NCBI GenBank assembly: GCA_023392595.1
Contig: JAEVYU010000033.1
Coordinates: forward strand, 1-64,000
DNA: 64,000 nt
Direction of reading: 5' to 3'
DNA from: Bacillota bacterium
Lineage (GTDB): Bacteria; Bacillota; UBA4882; UBA8346
Within the stretch, counting starts at the first letter, position 1; each line of letters opens with the position of its first letter. The notes beneath the pieces were generated by a model. That model saw only the letters and a program-made list of their open reading frames with translations. It was not told the DNA's origin and ran no database searches. A program made the translations under genes and the position numbers. Positions 8,709 through 18,358 of the stretch are shown here, in pieces.

Positions 8709-9122
8709 ATGGCTACTCAATATGTGGTGATTATTCAATGCGATATCGCCCAGAAAAGGTGCAGCGGATTTGCCTGTACCAACGCGTTTTATAATAAGGA
8801 TGAAGTCTTCCGAGATTATGAGGAAACGGTACGATATATCTCTTTTACATGCGGCGGATGTTGCGGTAAACTGATCGCCTCCAAGCTGGAACATTTGGCG
8901 AAAAAATTAAAAGCCAAGAACAATCTGACCCGGGATGAAGTGGTGATTCATTTGGCTTCTTGTATGGTCACCGATAATCATCATTATGACCGGTGTCCTC
9001 ATATCGAATATATGAAAGACATTATTCGCAAGAAAGGTTATTCCCGAATTGTCGAGGGATCTTATATCAGCCGAGTTGCAAAAAAGAAGCGGGAAACCGG
9101 TCAATATCATTGTTATCAATGA
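8709..9122 (+). CDS. CGGC-domain protein inside the arginine operon
   Basis: 137 residues from ATG 8709, 13 bp after argJ (GATGAGGTG precedes). It carries the CGGC-family signature: CDI...RCSGFACTNAF near the N-terminus, then FTCGGCCGKLIASK (~residues 47-60), then HLASCMVTDNHHYDRCPHI. The array of conserved cysteines and histidines suggests a metal or cluster site; the biochemical role of the family is not established to my knowledge. Its position between argJ and argB, with tight spacing, makes cotranscription nearly certain and suggests a function linked to arginine metabolism or simply hitch-hiking. No signal peptide, so cytoplasmic. Confidence 0.8.
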   Translation: MATQYVVIIQCDIAQKRCSGFACTNAFYNKDEVFRDYEETVRYISFTCGGCCGKLIASKLEHLAKKLKAKNNLTRDEVVIHLASCMVTDNHHYDRCPHIEYMKDIIRKKGYSRIVEGSYISRVAKKKRETGQYHCYQ

Positions 9123-9156
9123 AAGTCATCCGTAGAAGATAATAAGGAGTATGATA

Positions 9157-10041
9157 ATGGAAGAATTATTCGCCAAGGTAGGCGTGCTTATCGAAGCAAT
9201 ACCCTACATACGAACCTATCGTGGGAAAACATTCGTCATTAAATATGGCGGCAATGCCATGATCAATGAAGATTTAAAGCAAGGGGTAATGGAAGATATC
9301 GTGCTGCTGAAGTTTCTGGGCATTAATCCCGTCGTGATTCATGGCGGCGGACCGGAGATTACCCAAATGTTAAAACGGGTTGGCAAGCAGTCTCAGTTTT
9401 TCCAGGGATTACGGGTTACCGATAGTGAAACGATGGAAATTGTCCAAATGGTACTGGTGGGTAAATTGAATAAAGAGATTGTGGCCCGTTTGAATCTACT
9501 GGGGGCTAAAGCCATTGGTTTATCGGGGCAAGATGCCAATCTATTGGTAGCCCAAAAAACCAAGCCAACCATTCCTGCGGATTTTCAGGGGGATATCCCG
9601 GATATCGGTTATGTTGGGGAAGTTACTCAAATCAATACGGCCATTTTGGAACAATTGATTCATGAGGATTATATTCCGGTTATTTCTTCCATTGGCGTAG
9701 GGAATGACGGAGTCAGCTATAATATTAACGCCGATACGGCTGCGGGGGAACTGGCGGCTGCGCTGAAAGCCGAGAAATTGATTATGCTGACCGATGTGGA
9801 AGGAATTTTTAAAGATTATGAGGATAAAGGGAGCCTTATTTCAGCGCTTGCGATTGAAAAAGCCCATGAAATGATTAATCAGGGAGTTATTGAAGGAGGT
9901 ATGATTCCTAAAGTGGAGGCCTGTATCACCGCTTTGCAAAACGGCGTGAATCGTACCCATATTATCGACGGCCGCTTGTTACATTCGATGCTGCTTGAAA
10001 TATTGACCGATCAGGGAATTGGAACAATGGTCGTACCATAA
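9157..10041 (+). CDS. argB: Acetylglutamate kinase
   Basis: 294 residues from ATG 9157; AAGGAG at 9144-9149 is too close to the upstream ATG 9151. It phosphorylates N-acetylglutamate with ATP. Amino-acid-kinase motifs are present: KYGGNAM, VIHGGGPEI, the LTDVEGIF segment and GGMIPKVEAC near the C-terminus. The N-terminal helix before the kinase core (FAKVGVLIEAIPYI) is of the kind found in arginine-inhibited hexameric enzymes, so feedback inhibition by arginine is possible. Fourth gene of the operon. Confidence 0.96.
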   Translation: MEELFAKVGVLIEAIPYIRTYRGKTFVIKYGGNAMINEDLKQGVMEDIVLLKFLGINPVVIHGGGPEITQMLKRVGKQSQFFQGLRVTDSETMEIVQMVLVGKLNKEIVARLNLLGAKAIGLSGQDANLLVAQKTKPTIPADFQGDIPDIGYVGEVTQINTAILEQLIHEDYIPVISSIGVGNDGVSYNINADTAAGELAAALKAEKLIMLTDVEGIFKDYEDKGSLISALAIEKAHEMINQGVIEGGMIPKVEACITALQNGVNRTHIIDGRLLHSMLLEILTDQGIGTMVVP

Positions 10042-10177
10042 TATTTAACGGGATTGAATTAAATTTTACGTCAATGGTAAATGCGAAGTTTAAATATTTG
10101 AGAATCTTTTTAGTGACCCAATTTTAACCGGATTGGTTTTAAGCAGCCCCGGGATTCATCCCGCGGATTGGCAGGAT

Positions 10178-11389
10178 ATGGATGAAAGGTTGGTGGGTGT
10201 TGAGGTGAGCAATGAAAGTTATTTAACCTTAGGCCAGGCTTCGATGATGAAGAATGTGGGGCGGCTCCCACTGGTGATTTCCCGTGGGGAAGGCTCAAGA
10301 GTTTGGGATGCCGATGGGAAGGAATATATTGATTTTCTGATGGGGATATCCGTCAATAACTTCGGCCACTGTAATCCGGAGATTACGGTGGCTCTGACTG
10401 AACAGGCCCAAAAAATTCTGCATGTCTCCAATTATTTTTATCTGGAAGAACAAATCCGTTTGGCCGCTGAATTGGCGAAGCTGTCCGGATATCAGCAAGT
10501 GTTTTTTGCCAATAGCGGGGCTGAAGCCAATGAAGCCGCCCTGAAGCTTGCCCGGAAGTATGGCAAAGTGAAACTTGGCGGAAAATACCAAATCGTTGCT
10601 GCTAAAGGATCTTTTCACGGCCGTACCTTTGGGGCGCTTTCCGCAACAGGCCAGCCCAAGTACCAGGAGAGTTTTCAACCCATCGTTCCGGGATTTGTTT
10701 ATGCTGAGTTTAATAATCTGGAATCGTGGAAAGAGGCCCTCACCGATCAGACCTGTGCGGTCTTTCTGGAGCTGGTTCAAGGCGAAGGTGGCGTCGTTCC
10801 GGCAACACCCGATTTTATCAAGGGCTTGCATGAAATCTGTCGCAAGAACAATTTACTCTTTATTGTCGATGAGGTTCAAACGGGACTCGGAAGAACCGGT
10901 AAGTTTTTTGCCTTTGAACATTACGGTATTCGCCCGGATGCCATCACCATCGCCAAGAGTTTGGGTGGCGGCATTCCCTGCGGAGCGCTGCTGGTAAGTG
11001 AAGGAGCCAATATATTGACTCCGGGGGATCACAGCACAACCATCGGGGGCGGCGGAATGGCGTTTGCAGCGGGTCTGGCAACCATGAAACTACTCCAACA
11101 AGCTGATTTAATGGCGAATGTGGTTCGAAAAGGGCAATATATCAAGAATGCTTGGGAACAGTGGCGGAAAATAATCCCTGTCATTGAAGGTTACCGGGGT
11201 CTGGGTATGATGCTGGCCCTGGAATTGAAAACTTCCAGTAAACAAGTGATGCTTGCCTGCCTGGAAGCCGGTTTGATCGTCAATGCGGTTAGTGAGACGG
11301 CGCTGCGGATTTTACCCGCTTTAAACATAGAAGAGGACGATCTGGACCAGGGTTTGGCCATCATGAAAAAAGTGTTACAACAGTTCTAA
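10178..11389 (+). CDS. argD: Acetylornithine aminotransferase
   Basis: About 403 residues from ATG 10178; GTG 10205 is a serious alternative because the family usually begins a few residues before 'GQ.SMMKN'. Class-III aminotransferase: VDEVQTGLGRTGKFFA before the PLP lysine in ITIAKSLGGGIPCGA, plus FANSGAEANEAALKLAR. It converts N-acetylglutamate semialdehyde to N-acetylornithine. A gap of roughly 140 bp separates it from argB, larger than elsewhere in the cluster, but no terminator is seen there. Confidence 0.94.
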   Translation: MDERLVGVEVSNESYLTLGQASMMKNVGRLPLVISRGEGSRVWDADGKEYIDFLMGISVNNFGHCNPEITVALTEQAQKILHVSNYFYLEEQIRLAAELAKLSGYQQVFFANSGAEANEAALKLARKYGKVKLGGKYQIVAAKGSFHGRTFGALSATGQPKYQESFQPIVPGFVYAEFNNLESWKEALTDQTCAVFLELVQGEGGVVPATPDFIKGLHEICRKNNLLFIVDEVQTGLGRTGKFFAFEHYGIRPDAITIAKSLGGGIPCGALLVSEGANILTPGDHSTTIGGGGMAFAAGLATMKLLQQADLMANVVRKGQYIKNAWEQWRKIIPVIEGYRGLGMMLALELKTSSKQVMLACLEAGLIVNAVSETALRILPALNIEEDDLDQGLAIMKKVLQQF

Positions 11390-11437
11390 AAAATGAAATA
11401 AATATTAGCAACCAATTCATAAGAGGAGGAATTTATT

Positions 11438-12652
11438 GTGGAACAAAAAGCAAAAAAAGTTGTCTTGGCATACTCCGGAGGGCTTGATACTTCGATTATC
11501 ATCCCTTGGTTAAAGGAAAATTACGGTTGCGAGGTTATCGCCTATGCAGCGGATGTAGGACAGGGGGAGGAACTGGACCCTTTACATGAAAAGGCTATCA
11601 AGACCGGCGCCAGCAAGATTTACATCGAAGATTTAAAAAGCGAGTTCGTGAAAGATTTTGTGTTCCCGATGGTGAAAGCCGGCGCCATCTATGAAGGCAA
11701 ATATTTAATGGGAACCTCGGTTGCCCGGCCGGTGATTGCCAAACGGCAAGTGGAAATTGCCATCAAAGAAGGCGCTGATGCCGTGGCCCATGGCGCAACG
11801 GGCAAAGGAAACGATCAAGTAAGGTTTGAACTGACCTTTAAAGCTTTAAAACCCGATCTGAAAATCATTGCTCCCTGGCGGGAATGGAATATTAAATCCC
11901 GGGATGAAGAAATTGATTATGCGGAAAAACGGGGAATTCCGGTACCGGTTACCAAAGCCAAACCTTATTCCATGGATCGGAACCTCTGGCATATCAGCTA
12001 TGAAGGGGGAATATTGGAAGAGCCGTGGAATGAATATACCGAAGACATGTTTATCTACACGGTTTCACCGGAAAAGGCCCCTGACAAGCCTGAAATCATC
12101 ACCATCGATTTTGAAAAGGGAATACCGGTGGCCATTAACGGCCAAGGCTACGATCCGGTGGCGTTGATTTTTAAATTGAATGAGATTGGCGGCAAGCATG
12201 GCGTAGGCCGGGTGGATATTGTAGAGAACCGCCTGGTGGGTATGAAATCCCGCGGAGTTTATGAGACCCCGGGTGGAACCATTCTTTATGAAGCCCACCA
12301 TGCTTTGGAGACCATTACCTTGGATCGGGATACCCTGCATTTTAAACAAAATATGGCCAACCGTTACGCGGAATTGGTTTATAACGGCCAATGGTTTACT
12401 CCGTTAAAAGCGGCTATGGACGCCTTTATTGATAAAACCCAGGAAAGGGTCACCGGCAGCGCTAAATTGAAACTTTATAAGGGCAACATCATTACTGTCG
12501 GCCGGAAATCAGCCTATTCATTGTATCAGGAAAAACTGGCCACTTTTGGCGCGGATGAAGTCTATAATCAAAAGGACGCCGAAGGATTCATCAATCTTTT
12601 TGGATTGCCATTGAAAGTTCAAGCATCCATGGAGCAAAACTTAAAGAAATAA
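11438..12652 (+). CDS. argG: Argininosuccinate synthase
   Basis: 404 residues from GTG 11438 with AGAGGAGG upstream. ATP-dependent joining of citrulline and aspartate. Motifs: AYSGGLDTSIIIPWL (P-loop of the N-type ATP pyrophosphatases), YLMGTSVARP, HGATGKGNDQVRFEL and SRGVYETPGGTIL. Length is typical. The usual partner argH does not follow; a terminator closes the cluster at 12693, so argininosuccinate lyase and ornithine carbamoyltransferase must be encoded elsewhere. Confidence 0.97.
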   Translation: MEQKAKKVVLAYSGGLDTSIIIPWLKENYGCEVIAYAADVGQGEELDPLHEKAIKTGASKIYIEDLKSEFVKDFVFPMVKAGAIYEGKYLMGTSVARPVIAKRQVEIAIKEGADAVAHGATGKGNDQVRFELTFKALKPDLKIIAPWREWNIKSRDEEIDYAEKRGIPVPVTKAKPYSMDRNLWHISYEGGILEEPWNEYTEDMFIYTVSPEKAPDKPEIITIDFEKGIPVAINGQGYDPVALIFKLNEIGGKHGVGRVDIVENRLVGMKSRGVYETPGGTILYEAHHALETITLDRDTLHFKQNMANRYAELVYNGQWFTPLKAAMDAFIDKTQERVTGSAKLKLYKGNIITVGRKSAYSLYQEKLATFGADEVYNQKDAEGFINLFGLPLKVQASMEQNLKK

Positions 12653-12692
12653 ACCATTCCACCTTGAATGGGCAAACGGATATTTACAATTG

Positions 12693-12716
12693 GGACCTGT
12701 GAAGGGTCCTTTTTTT
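12693..12716 (+). terminator. Rho-independent terminator of the arginine operon
   Basis: GGACC (12693-12697) pairs with GGTCC (12705-12709), followed by seven T residues. Confidence 0.8.
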
Positions 12717-13086
12717 CTAAGAATCTTATAACCAGCTTCGGTTGCTGGTAGATTTTACTGTTTCAGCCAGTTAAAAATGAAAAATAGCATCAATTTCTTG
12801 TAGGTTTTTTAGGTTTTATCCATAATCTTTATAAGGGTCATTGAATTTTAACATCAATTTTCAGGTTGCTTTCAGATTAGAGATTTAAAATAATAAAAAT
12901 ATACGGTTGATTCGGCACCAATGTTCATGGTAATAAAATTTGACCAAAACACGGGCTCGTGGTATTGGAAGTTATTCTGATTGGAAAAACTAAGCGTTAT
13001 AAATTGAAGCCAATTTTTAATAAGTTGGTTTTATTTCGTTTTAGAAAACAACTAAAATAAGACTTGTATAGTAAGAGGTAATTGCG
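12717..13086. other. Intergenic region before the two-component genes
   Basis: 370 AT-rich bases. One short hairpin (ACCAGC 12731 with GCTGGT 12744) near the left end; otherwise no gene or clear promoter. The regulatory region of the response-regulator gene must lie here. Confidence 0.5.
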
Positions 13087-13770
13087 ATGAAAGTTTTGCT
13101 GGCTGAAGACGATAAACATCTTGGTAAAATAGTAACCCATATGCTGGAGAAAGAGGATGTCCTGGTTGATTGGGTAACCCGGGGAGATGATGTTTATGAT
13201 TATATCCGGGTATCTCATTATGATGTATTAATCCTGGATTGGTTGATGCCGGGCGAAAGTGGTCTGCAAGTGTGTATTCATTTGCGTAAGGAAAACTACC
13301 AAGGCGCCATTCTAATGCTTACTGCCAAAGATACTTTGGATGATAAAGTAAAAGGGTTAACTTCCGGGGCTGATGATTATTTGGTAAAGCCTTTTGAATT
13401 TGCCGAGCTATTTGCACGGTTACTGGCTTTAACCAGGCGCAGTAACCAGCAAATACCGGAAGATGTCATTCAAGTCGGCGATTTAACGATTAACCGCTTG
13501 GATAAAACAGTCAGCAGAGCAGGAAGCGTTATTCAGTTAACCGCCAGAGAATTTCAGATTCTTGATTTATTGGTCCACAATTATGGCCATATTGTCCCGA
13601 GAGATGTCATTATTGAACGGATTTGGGGTCTTAGTTCGGAAATTACCTCAAACAATTTAGACGCCTATGTTCATTTGTTGCGTAAAAAAGTGGATTACCA
13701 GATGGATCATCCTTTGATTCAAAGTATTCGAGGGATTGGTTATAAATTGGAGGATAAAAGTGTTCGCTGA
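13087..13770 (+). CDS. OmpR/PhoB-family response regulator
   Basis: 227 residues after AAGAGGT. Receiver domain ~1-115 with the acidic pair in LLAEDDKH, phosphoacceptor Asp in VLILDWLMPGESG, Thr in MLTAKD and Lys in DDYLVKPFEFAEL; winged-helix DNA-binding domain ~128-222 (LTAREFQILDLLVHNYG, IRGIGYKL). Cytoplasmic. The stop overlaps the start of the histidine kinase gene by about 11 nt, so the pair is translationally coupled. Target genes cannot be inferred. Confidence 0.94.
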   Translation: MKVLLAEDDKHLGKIVTHMLEKEDVLVDWVTRGDDVYDYIRVSHYDVLILDWLMPGESGLQVCIHLRKENYQGAILMLTAKDTLDDKVKGLTSGADDYLVKPFEFAELFARLLALTRRSNQQIPEDVIQVGDLTINRLDKTVSRAGSVIQLTAREFQILDLLVHNYGHIVPRDVIIERIWGLSSEITSNNLDAYVHLLRKKVDYQMDHPLIQSIRGIGYKLEDKSVR

Positions 13771-15022
13771 AATCAGGAAACGGCTCGTTTTATTTAATAC
13801 TATATTAATGGCTCTATTATTGATTTGTTTAATGACTGTCAGTTATTTTGGACTTATTAGGGTTTTTTTTCATGAGGAACAGCATGAGACGATTCTTTAT
13901 ACTAAAGAAGAGGCTGCGGAAGTGGTTCCCTTCTTAGAAAAAAAAACCCACCGCGAGATTCAAGAAAATTTTGAGCCCAACGATAAAGTGTATTGTTATG
14001 TCTATGATTTGGATCATCGATTGAGGATGGTTGAAGCACCAGATAAAAAGAGACACCAGGCTCTTTTTCCAATTGTTAAAAATTGGAAAGTGCCGATTGG
14101 TCACGCCAAACCGGTGGTTGTTAAAATGTTCCCCAAACGCAGGATATTTATCATTGCATCTTCATATGTCATGGATGGGAATAAAGTATTGGGAACAATT
14201 TATTTAGCAAAAGATACGACGACTTATTATGATAGATTGCAAGTTTATTTATTGGCATTGTGCTTGATTGGCGTTATTTTTTTAATTGTTATATATGGGG
14301 TGGGAAAGGTTACAGCCAATCGAGCGATGATTCCGATTTACAAATCCTTTGAGCAACAACGCCGATTTACTGCCGATGCTTCCCATGAGTTACGAACCCC
14401 TTTAGCAGTTTTACTCAGCGGAACCGAAGCTATAATGGTTGATAAAGAAAGTAAAATTTCGGATTTTGCTCATCAGACTTTACATGATATGAAGGACGAG
14501 ATTCAAAAGCTCAGTAAGATTGTCGCTCATTTATTGACTTTGGCCCGGGCTGATGAAGAAGGCCAACAACTTTCAAAAGAGAACTTCGATATCGTTCAAG
14601 TTGCCCGTGATGTTGTACATTCTTTATCCCCATTGGCATTGAAAAAACAGATCGCTCTTCAACTGGATTTGCCGGAACAGGTGATAGTTTTTGCGGATAA
14701 AGAACGATTGTATCAGTTAATGTATATCTTGGTGGATAATGCGATTAAATATACGCAAAGTAACGGTAAGGTTTTTATCACAATATGCAGAAAAGAAGAG
14801 GGCGTAAAAATTTCCATTCAGGATACGGGTATCGGTATTGCGCCGGAAGACCAGCAACGGATTTTTGACAGATTCTACCGAGTTGACAAATCCCGTTCCA
14901 GAGAACAGGGGGGGACCGGACTGGGATTATCCATTGCAAAATGGATTGTATCAGCACATAATGGCTCGATAACAGTGAAGAGTATGTTGGGGAAAGGCAC
15001 CCATTTTGAAGTGGAAATCTAG
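13760..15022 (+). CDS. Membrane sensor histidine kinase
   Basis: About 420 residues from GTG 13760, preceded by TTGGAGG; an in-frame ATG at 13736 lacks such a site. Predicted order: TM1 (~8-30), extracytoplasmic sensor (~31-160), TM2 (~162-185), HisKA with the phosphoacceptor His in DASHELRTPLAVL, and HATPase with N-box NAIKYT, G1 DTGIGI, F-box FDRFYRVDKSRS and G2 GGTGLGLSIAK. HAMP is not obvious. Cognate regulator is the overlapping upstream gene. The sensor domain resembles no ligand-binding fold I can name. Confidence 0.93.
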   Translation: MFAEIRKRLVLFNTILMALLLICLMTVSYFGLIRVFFHEEQHETILYTKEEAAEVVPFLEKKTHREIQENFEPNDKVYCYVYDLDHRLRMVEAPDKKRHQALFPIVKNWKVPIGHAKPVVVKMFPKRRIFIIASSYVMDGNKVLGTIYLAKDTTTYYDRLQVYLLALCLIGVIFLIVIYGVGKVTANRAMIPIYKSFEQQRRFTADASHELRTPLAVLLSGTEAIMVDKESKISDFAHQTLHDMKDEIQKLSKIVAHLLTLARADEEGQQLSKENFDIVQVARDVVHSLSPLALKKQIALQLDLPEQVIVFADKERLYQLMYILVDNAIKYTQSNGKVFITICRKEEGVKISIQDTGIGIAPEDQQRIFDRFYRVDKSRSREQGGTGLGLSIAKWIVSAHNGSITVKSMLGKGTHFEVEI

Positions 15023-15095
15023 ATTACTTCCTTATAAAATAAGGAAAGCTTTTATGCAAGGTGCATTACTTCAAATTTTATGAAAAAGTAGTTCC

Positions 15096-15133
15096 AAGTC
15101 CTTTCGACTGCGCTTTAGGAGAAAGGACTTTTC
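15096..15133 (+). terminator. Terminator after the two-component pair
   Basis: AAGTCCTTTC (15096-15105) pairs perfectly with GAAAGGACTT (15121-15130), followed by a short T-run. Confidence 0.7.
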
Positions 15134-15259
15134 GTTATCAGCATGTTGTTTGGGGAATTTATTGAAAATTAATATTCGATCACAATCCGCGAAGTTAATA
15201 GAATATTCATAAGACGGGAGGTAATACTAAGAAAGGAAAACCTTGTAAAGGAGATTATG

Positions 15260-16360
15260 ATGGAACGATTAAAAGTAGGGATTATTGGAACTGGTATGGC
15301 GTTTGAACGTCTTCATTATCCGGCTTACCAGGAATTAAGCGCCAATTACCAGATTGTAGCCCTATGTGATGAAGATAAGTCCAAAGCGCTAAATTGGGCG
15401 GGTAAACTCTCGATTTCTGAAAACGACGTATATAGTGATTTCCGGGAATTGGCAAAGCGCGATGATTTACAGGTCATTGATATTATGGTTCCTATTGGTC
15501 TGAATTTTACTGTAACCGAAGCTGTAGCGGCTATGGTTGGAAAAACAAATAAAGCGATTATCTGTGAGAAACCTTTGGCACCAACGCTGGAACAAGCGCA
15601 AAAAAGCGCAGAACTCCCTAAGAAGTATGGTGTCAAGATTATGATTGCCGAAAATTACCGTTATAATGAAGATCCCAATCTGATTCGCGATTTGGTTGGA
15701 GCGGGACATCTCGGTGAGGTTGACTATTTTGTTTGGAACCGGGTGCTCAACTTTCCGGATGATATGAAAAAGAATGCGTTCCCGGCCAAAGAATGGCGGC
15801 AGCATCCGGACTATCCGGGTGGAGTTTTTTATGATACAGCTGTACACGATATGGCGGCATTACGACACATTTTCGGACCGATTGACGAATTGATGGCTTA
15901 TGGCCGGAAAGATAAGGAAGTTTTGAATCAATATGCCGTAGTGAATGTGGTTTTCCGGTTCATGAGTGGTTTTACAGGGAGTTATAATTTTTATGCCGGC
16001 GGGAAGGAAATGCAACGGCCTTTAATCGGATTCAGGATTATCGGGCGTAAAGGAGAGATTTATCAAGAGGAACGCGATTGCGGAACCATTCATATCATTT
16101 ATAGCGATGGTCAATCCAAACAACTTGCGTACAAACCGCAAAGAGGTTATTATAATGAATTATTAAATTTTTATAATGCCTATATCGGTAAGGAACCCCT
16201 TGCAGTAACACCGGAAGTGGAATTTGGTGATGCCCAAACATTACTGGCAATATTGGAATCAATGGAGGGAGAGACTCCGGTTCAAGTTGATGACGCTTCG
16301 GCATATACCCCAATCTATCATCAAGTGGAGAAAACCAGTGATGAAGAAAAACGAATGTAG
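15260..16360 (+). CDS. Gfo/Idh/MocA-family NAD(P)-dependent oxidoreductase
   Basis: 366 residues; AAGGAG at 15248-15253 favours ATG 15260 over 15257. N-terminal Rossmann fold (KVGIIGTGMAFERLHYPAY), then the family hallmark EKPLAPTLEQA with its catalytic-type lysine, and a C-terminal substrate domain with FYDTAVHDMAALRHIFG containing the usual Asp/His pair. Such enzymes oxidise sugars, inositols or sugar acids. It converges with a LacI-type regulator 15 bp away, so a sugar-linked role under that regulator is plausible, but the substrate is not readable from the sequence. Confidence 0.88.
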   Translation: MERLKVGIIGTGMAFERLHYPAYQELSANYQIVALCDEDKSKALNWAGKLSISENDVYSDFRELAKRDDLQVIDIMVPIGLNFTVTEAVAAMVGKTNKAIICEKPLAPTLEQAQKSAELPKKYGVKIMIAENYRYNEDPNLIRDLVGAGHLGEVDYFVWNRVLNFPDDMKKNAFPAKEWRQHPDYPGGVFYDTAVHDMAALRHIFGPIDELMAYGRKDKEVLNQYAVVNVVFRFMSGFTGSYNFYAGGKEMQRPLIGFRIIGRKGEIYQEERDCGTIHIIYSDGQSKQLAYKPQRGYYNELLNFYNAYIGKEPLAVTPEVEFGDAQTLLAILESMEGETPVQVDDASAYTPIYHQVEKTSDEEKRM

Positions 16361-16375
16361 AGGACAAAATCAACC

Positions 16376-17368
16376 TTAAGCGGACTTGCGAATTATCAGT
16401 TCCGGAATAAAGCACTGTTTAATACCAGCATGTTCGGTGGCTTTCAATTGATCGACAAGTATTTGAACAGCCCGTTCACCCATCTCATAACGGGGCTGGT
16501 GCATTGTAGTCAGAGGTGGACTGGTAAGGTGGGAAAATTCCAAATCATCGAATCCGACGATGGCAATATCTGCAGGTACACGTAAACCGGCCTCGTTGAT
16601 AGCTTGTAAAGCCCCATATGCCATTACATCATTGGCGGCAAATACAGCGGTACAAGTAGGCTGATAACGCAGTAATTCTTTCATGGCAAGATATCCATCC
16701 TGCCATATAAATTTTCCGGTGGTGATCAGTTCTTCGATAAACGGTAAACCTGCCGTCTGAAGGGCCTTTTTATATCCTTCCAACCGGTCTAAGGCCACTT
16801 GAAAGTCTAAATTACCGGATATATGGGCTATACGATGGTGGCCGTTTTTGATTAAGTAATTAACGGCCCGGAATGATCCTTCCACATTGTCAACCCATAT
16901 GGAATTGACTCTAGGGTCACTGAAATTCCGCTCAATTAAAACAAATTGAATCTCCCGCTCCAATAAATGCAATACGAAATTTTTTTCTTTAATATTACTG
17001 CCGATAATAATCAAACCATCAACCCGGCCGGATTCAATTAGTTTTTGTACAACATGCCGTTGTTCCAGACTTTCATAAGAATTGGAAAATAAAAGCATAT
17101 AACCATTTTTACTGGCGCTGTACTCCATTCCTTTTATGATTTGCGAATAATATGGCTCCGAAACGTCGGCCATCATGACTCCGATGGTTTCGGTCTTCCG
17201 TGTTACAAGACTTCTCGCAGCGGCATGAGGATAATACCTTAATTCTTTGGCTGCATTCTCAATTAATAGACGAGTTTCGTCCTTAACGCCGTACTTATTG
17301 TTCAAAGCCCGGGAAACAACACTCACTGAAAAGCCGGTATTACGCGCTATATCTTTAATTGTAGACAT
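16376..17368 (-). CDS. LacI-family transcriptional regulator
   Basis: 330 residues. Helix-turn-helix at the N-terminus (TIKDIARNTGFSVSVVSRALN) with hinge HAAARSLVTRKTETIG, followed by the periplasmic-binding-protein-like effector domain (GVMMADVSEPYYSQI, VGFDDLEFSHLTSPPLTT). GGAGTAAT lies before the ATG. A perfect 14-bp palindrome sits 15 bp upstream of the start, which suggests autoregulation. Sugar effector unknown; the convergent oxidoreductase and, less directly, the collagen/GH13 genes on the other side are candidates for its regulon. Confidence 0.93.
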   Translation of the reverse strand: MSTIKDIARNTGFSVSVVSRALNNKYGVKDETRLLIENAAKELRYYPHAAARSLVTRKTETIGVMMADVSEPYYSQIIKGMEYSASKNGYMLLFSNSYESLEQRHVVQKLIESGRVDGLIIIGSNIKEKNFVLHLLEREIQFVLIERNFSDPRVNSIWVDNVEGSFRAVNYLIKNGHHRIAHISGNLDFQVALDRLEGYKKALQTAGLPFIEELITTGKFIWQDGYLAMKELLRYQPTCTAVFAANDVMAYGALQAINEAGLRVPADIAIVGFDDLEFSHLTSPPLTTMHQPRYEMGERAVQILVDQLKATEHAGIKQCFIPELIIRKSA

Positions 17369-17382
17369 TTATATTACTCCGT

Positions 17383-17396
17383 CACAAACGTTTGTG
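17383..17396. promoter_or_regulatory. LacI-type operator palindrome
   Basis: CACAAACGTTTGTG, a perfect 14-bp palindrome with the central CG typical of LacI/CcpA-family operators, lies just upstream of the regulator's ribosome binding site. Confidence 0.75.
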
Positions 17397-17658
17397 TTCG
17401 TTATAGCTATTCTGAGTTCCTTCTAAAAATCCTTCTTATTATAATACTCCTTATCGGAATAAGCATTTTTGGGTCGATCCGCCTGCGGAAAGGGAACATC
17501 AACCATCCTAAAACCAAGAAATTATTATACAATAATTTTTTTGAGCTTACAACGTTTTTTTATCAGTGAAAAACCATTGAATCGGGTCATCTTCCGTTAA
17601 GGAGATGAACAAAAGCCCACACTCTCATATAATATAAAAAAGAATAGGAGTGAGGCAT

Positions 17659-18168
17659 TTGGATTCTTCGAATGAATCTTTAAAACAGTTGGAACAAATC
17701 CACCAGGATATCTTTCAATTATCCATAGATGAAGAATTGAAGAAGGGAGTCATGGGCGATGTAGAACTTGCAGTGAAATATTTTCTTCGGGAGAATATTT
17801 TAGGTGTTTTCAATGCGTTATCAGTTGTCGTCATGAAATTACATACTTATTTATTAACAGCAACCGAATCACGTCAAAAAATTGATCCAATATTACGGGG
17901 GATTCACTGGATACAACAGGCTATTATTCGAAAACCCCTTAATCTTGCAGGTCCGGTAGGAGCAACCGGGGCGCAGGGACCGACAGGATGTCCGGGGCCT
18001 GTAGGATACACCGGAGCAACGGGTCCGTCCGGGGCCGGTGGTACGACAACTTTTGTAACCACAAGTACAATTCCTATCGTACCGGCTTGGAAATACGGGC
18101 AACGGCCCTGTTATACTTTTATTTGCAGGGCTGATCAACGTCATAGAATGATGGATTCGCGTCATTGA
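17659..18168 (+). CDS. Collagen-like protein (spore-surface type)
   Basis: 169 residues from TTG 17659 with AGGAG eight bases before it; GTG 17650 overlaps that site. Residues ~1-95 are helical with no signal peptide; then about ten Gly-X-Y triplets (GPVGATGAQGPTGCPGPVGY, then TGATGPSG), as in BclA-like exosporium proteins. The C-terminal ~40 residues (FVTTSTIPIVPAWKYGQRPC and on) do not resemble a BclA C-terminal domain and are rich in Arg/His; the +1 frame there reads more naturally (LGNTGNGPVILLFAGLINVIE), so a frameshift near 18070 is possible. Supports a spore-forming host. Confidence 0.75.
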   Translation: MDSSNESLKQLEQIHQDIFQLSIDEELKKGVMGDVELAVKYFLRENILGVFNALSVVVMKLHTYLLTATESRQKIDPILRGIHWIQQAIIRKPLNLAGPVGATGAQGPTGCPGPVGYTGATGPSGAGGTTTFVTTSTIPIVPAWKYGQRPCYTFICRADQRHRMMDSRH

Positions 18169-18183
18169 CAAAAAAATTTGGCC

Positions 18184-18228
18184 GTCAGGGGAAAGTCTCT
18201 AACCCGGTTCGTTTTCCCCTGACTGTTT
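18184..18228 (+). terminator. Strong terminator after the collagen-like gene
   Basis: GTCAGGGGAAA (18184-18194) pairs perfectly with TTTCCCCTGAC (18213-18223), followed by TGTTTT. Confidence 0.85.
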
Positions 18229-18358
18229 TACCCATTGACAGTGACATTTGGAAGACTTGAATTGATAATCAAAAATGATGAGAATTCGTTTATAAATTTT
18301 GAAATAAATGCCATGGTACCGGTTAAACTATACATATTATCCACTGAGGGAGGATACC

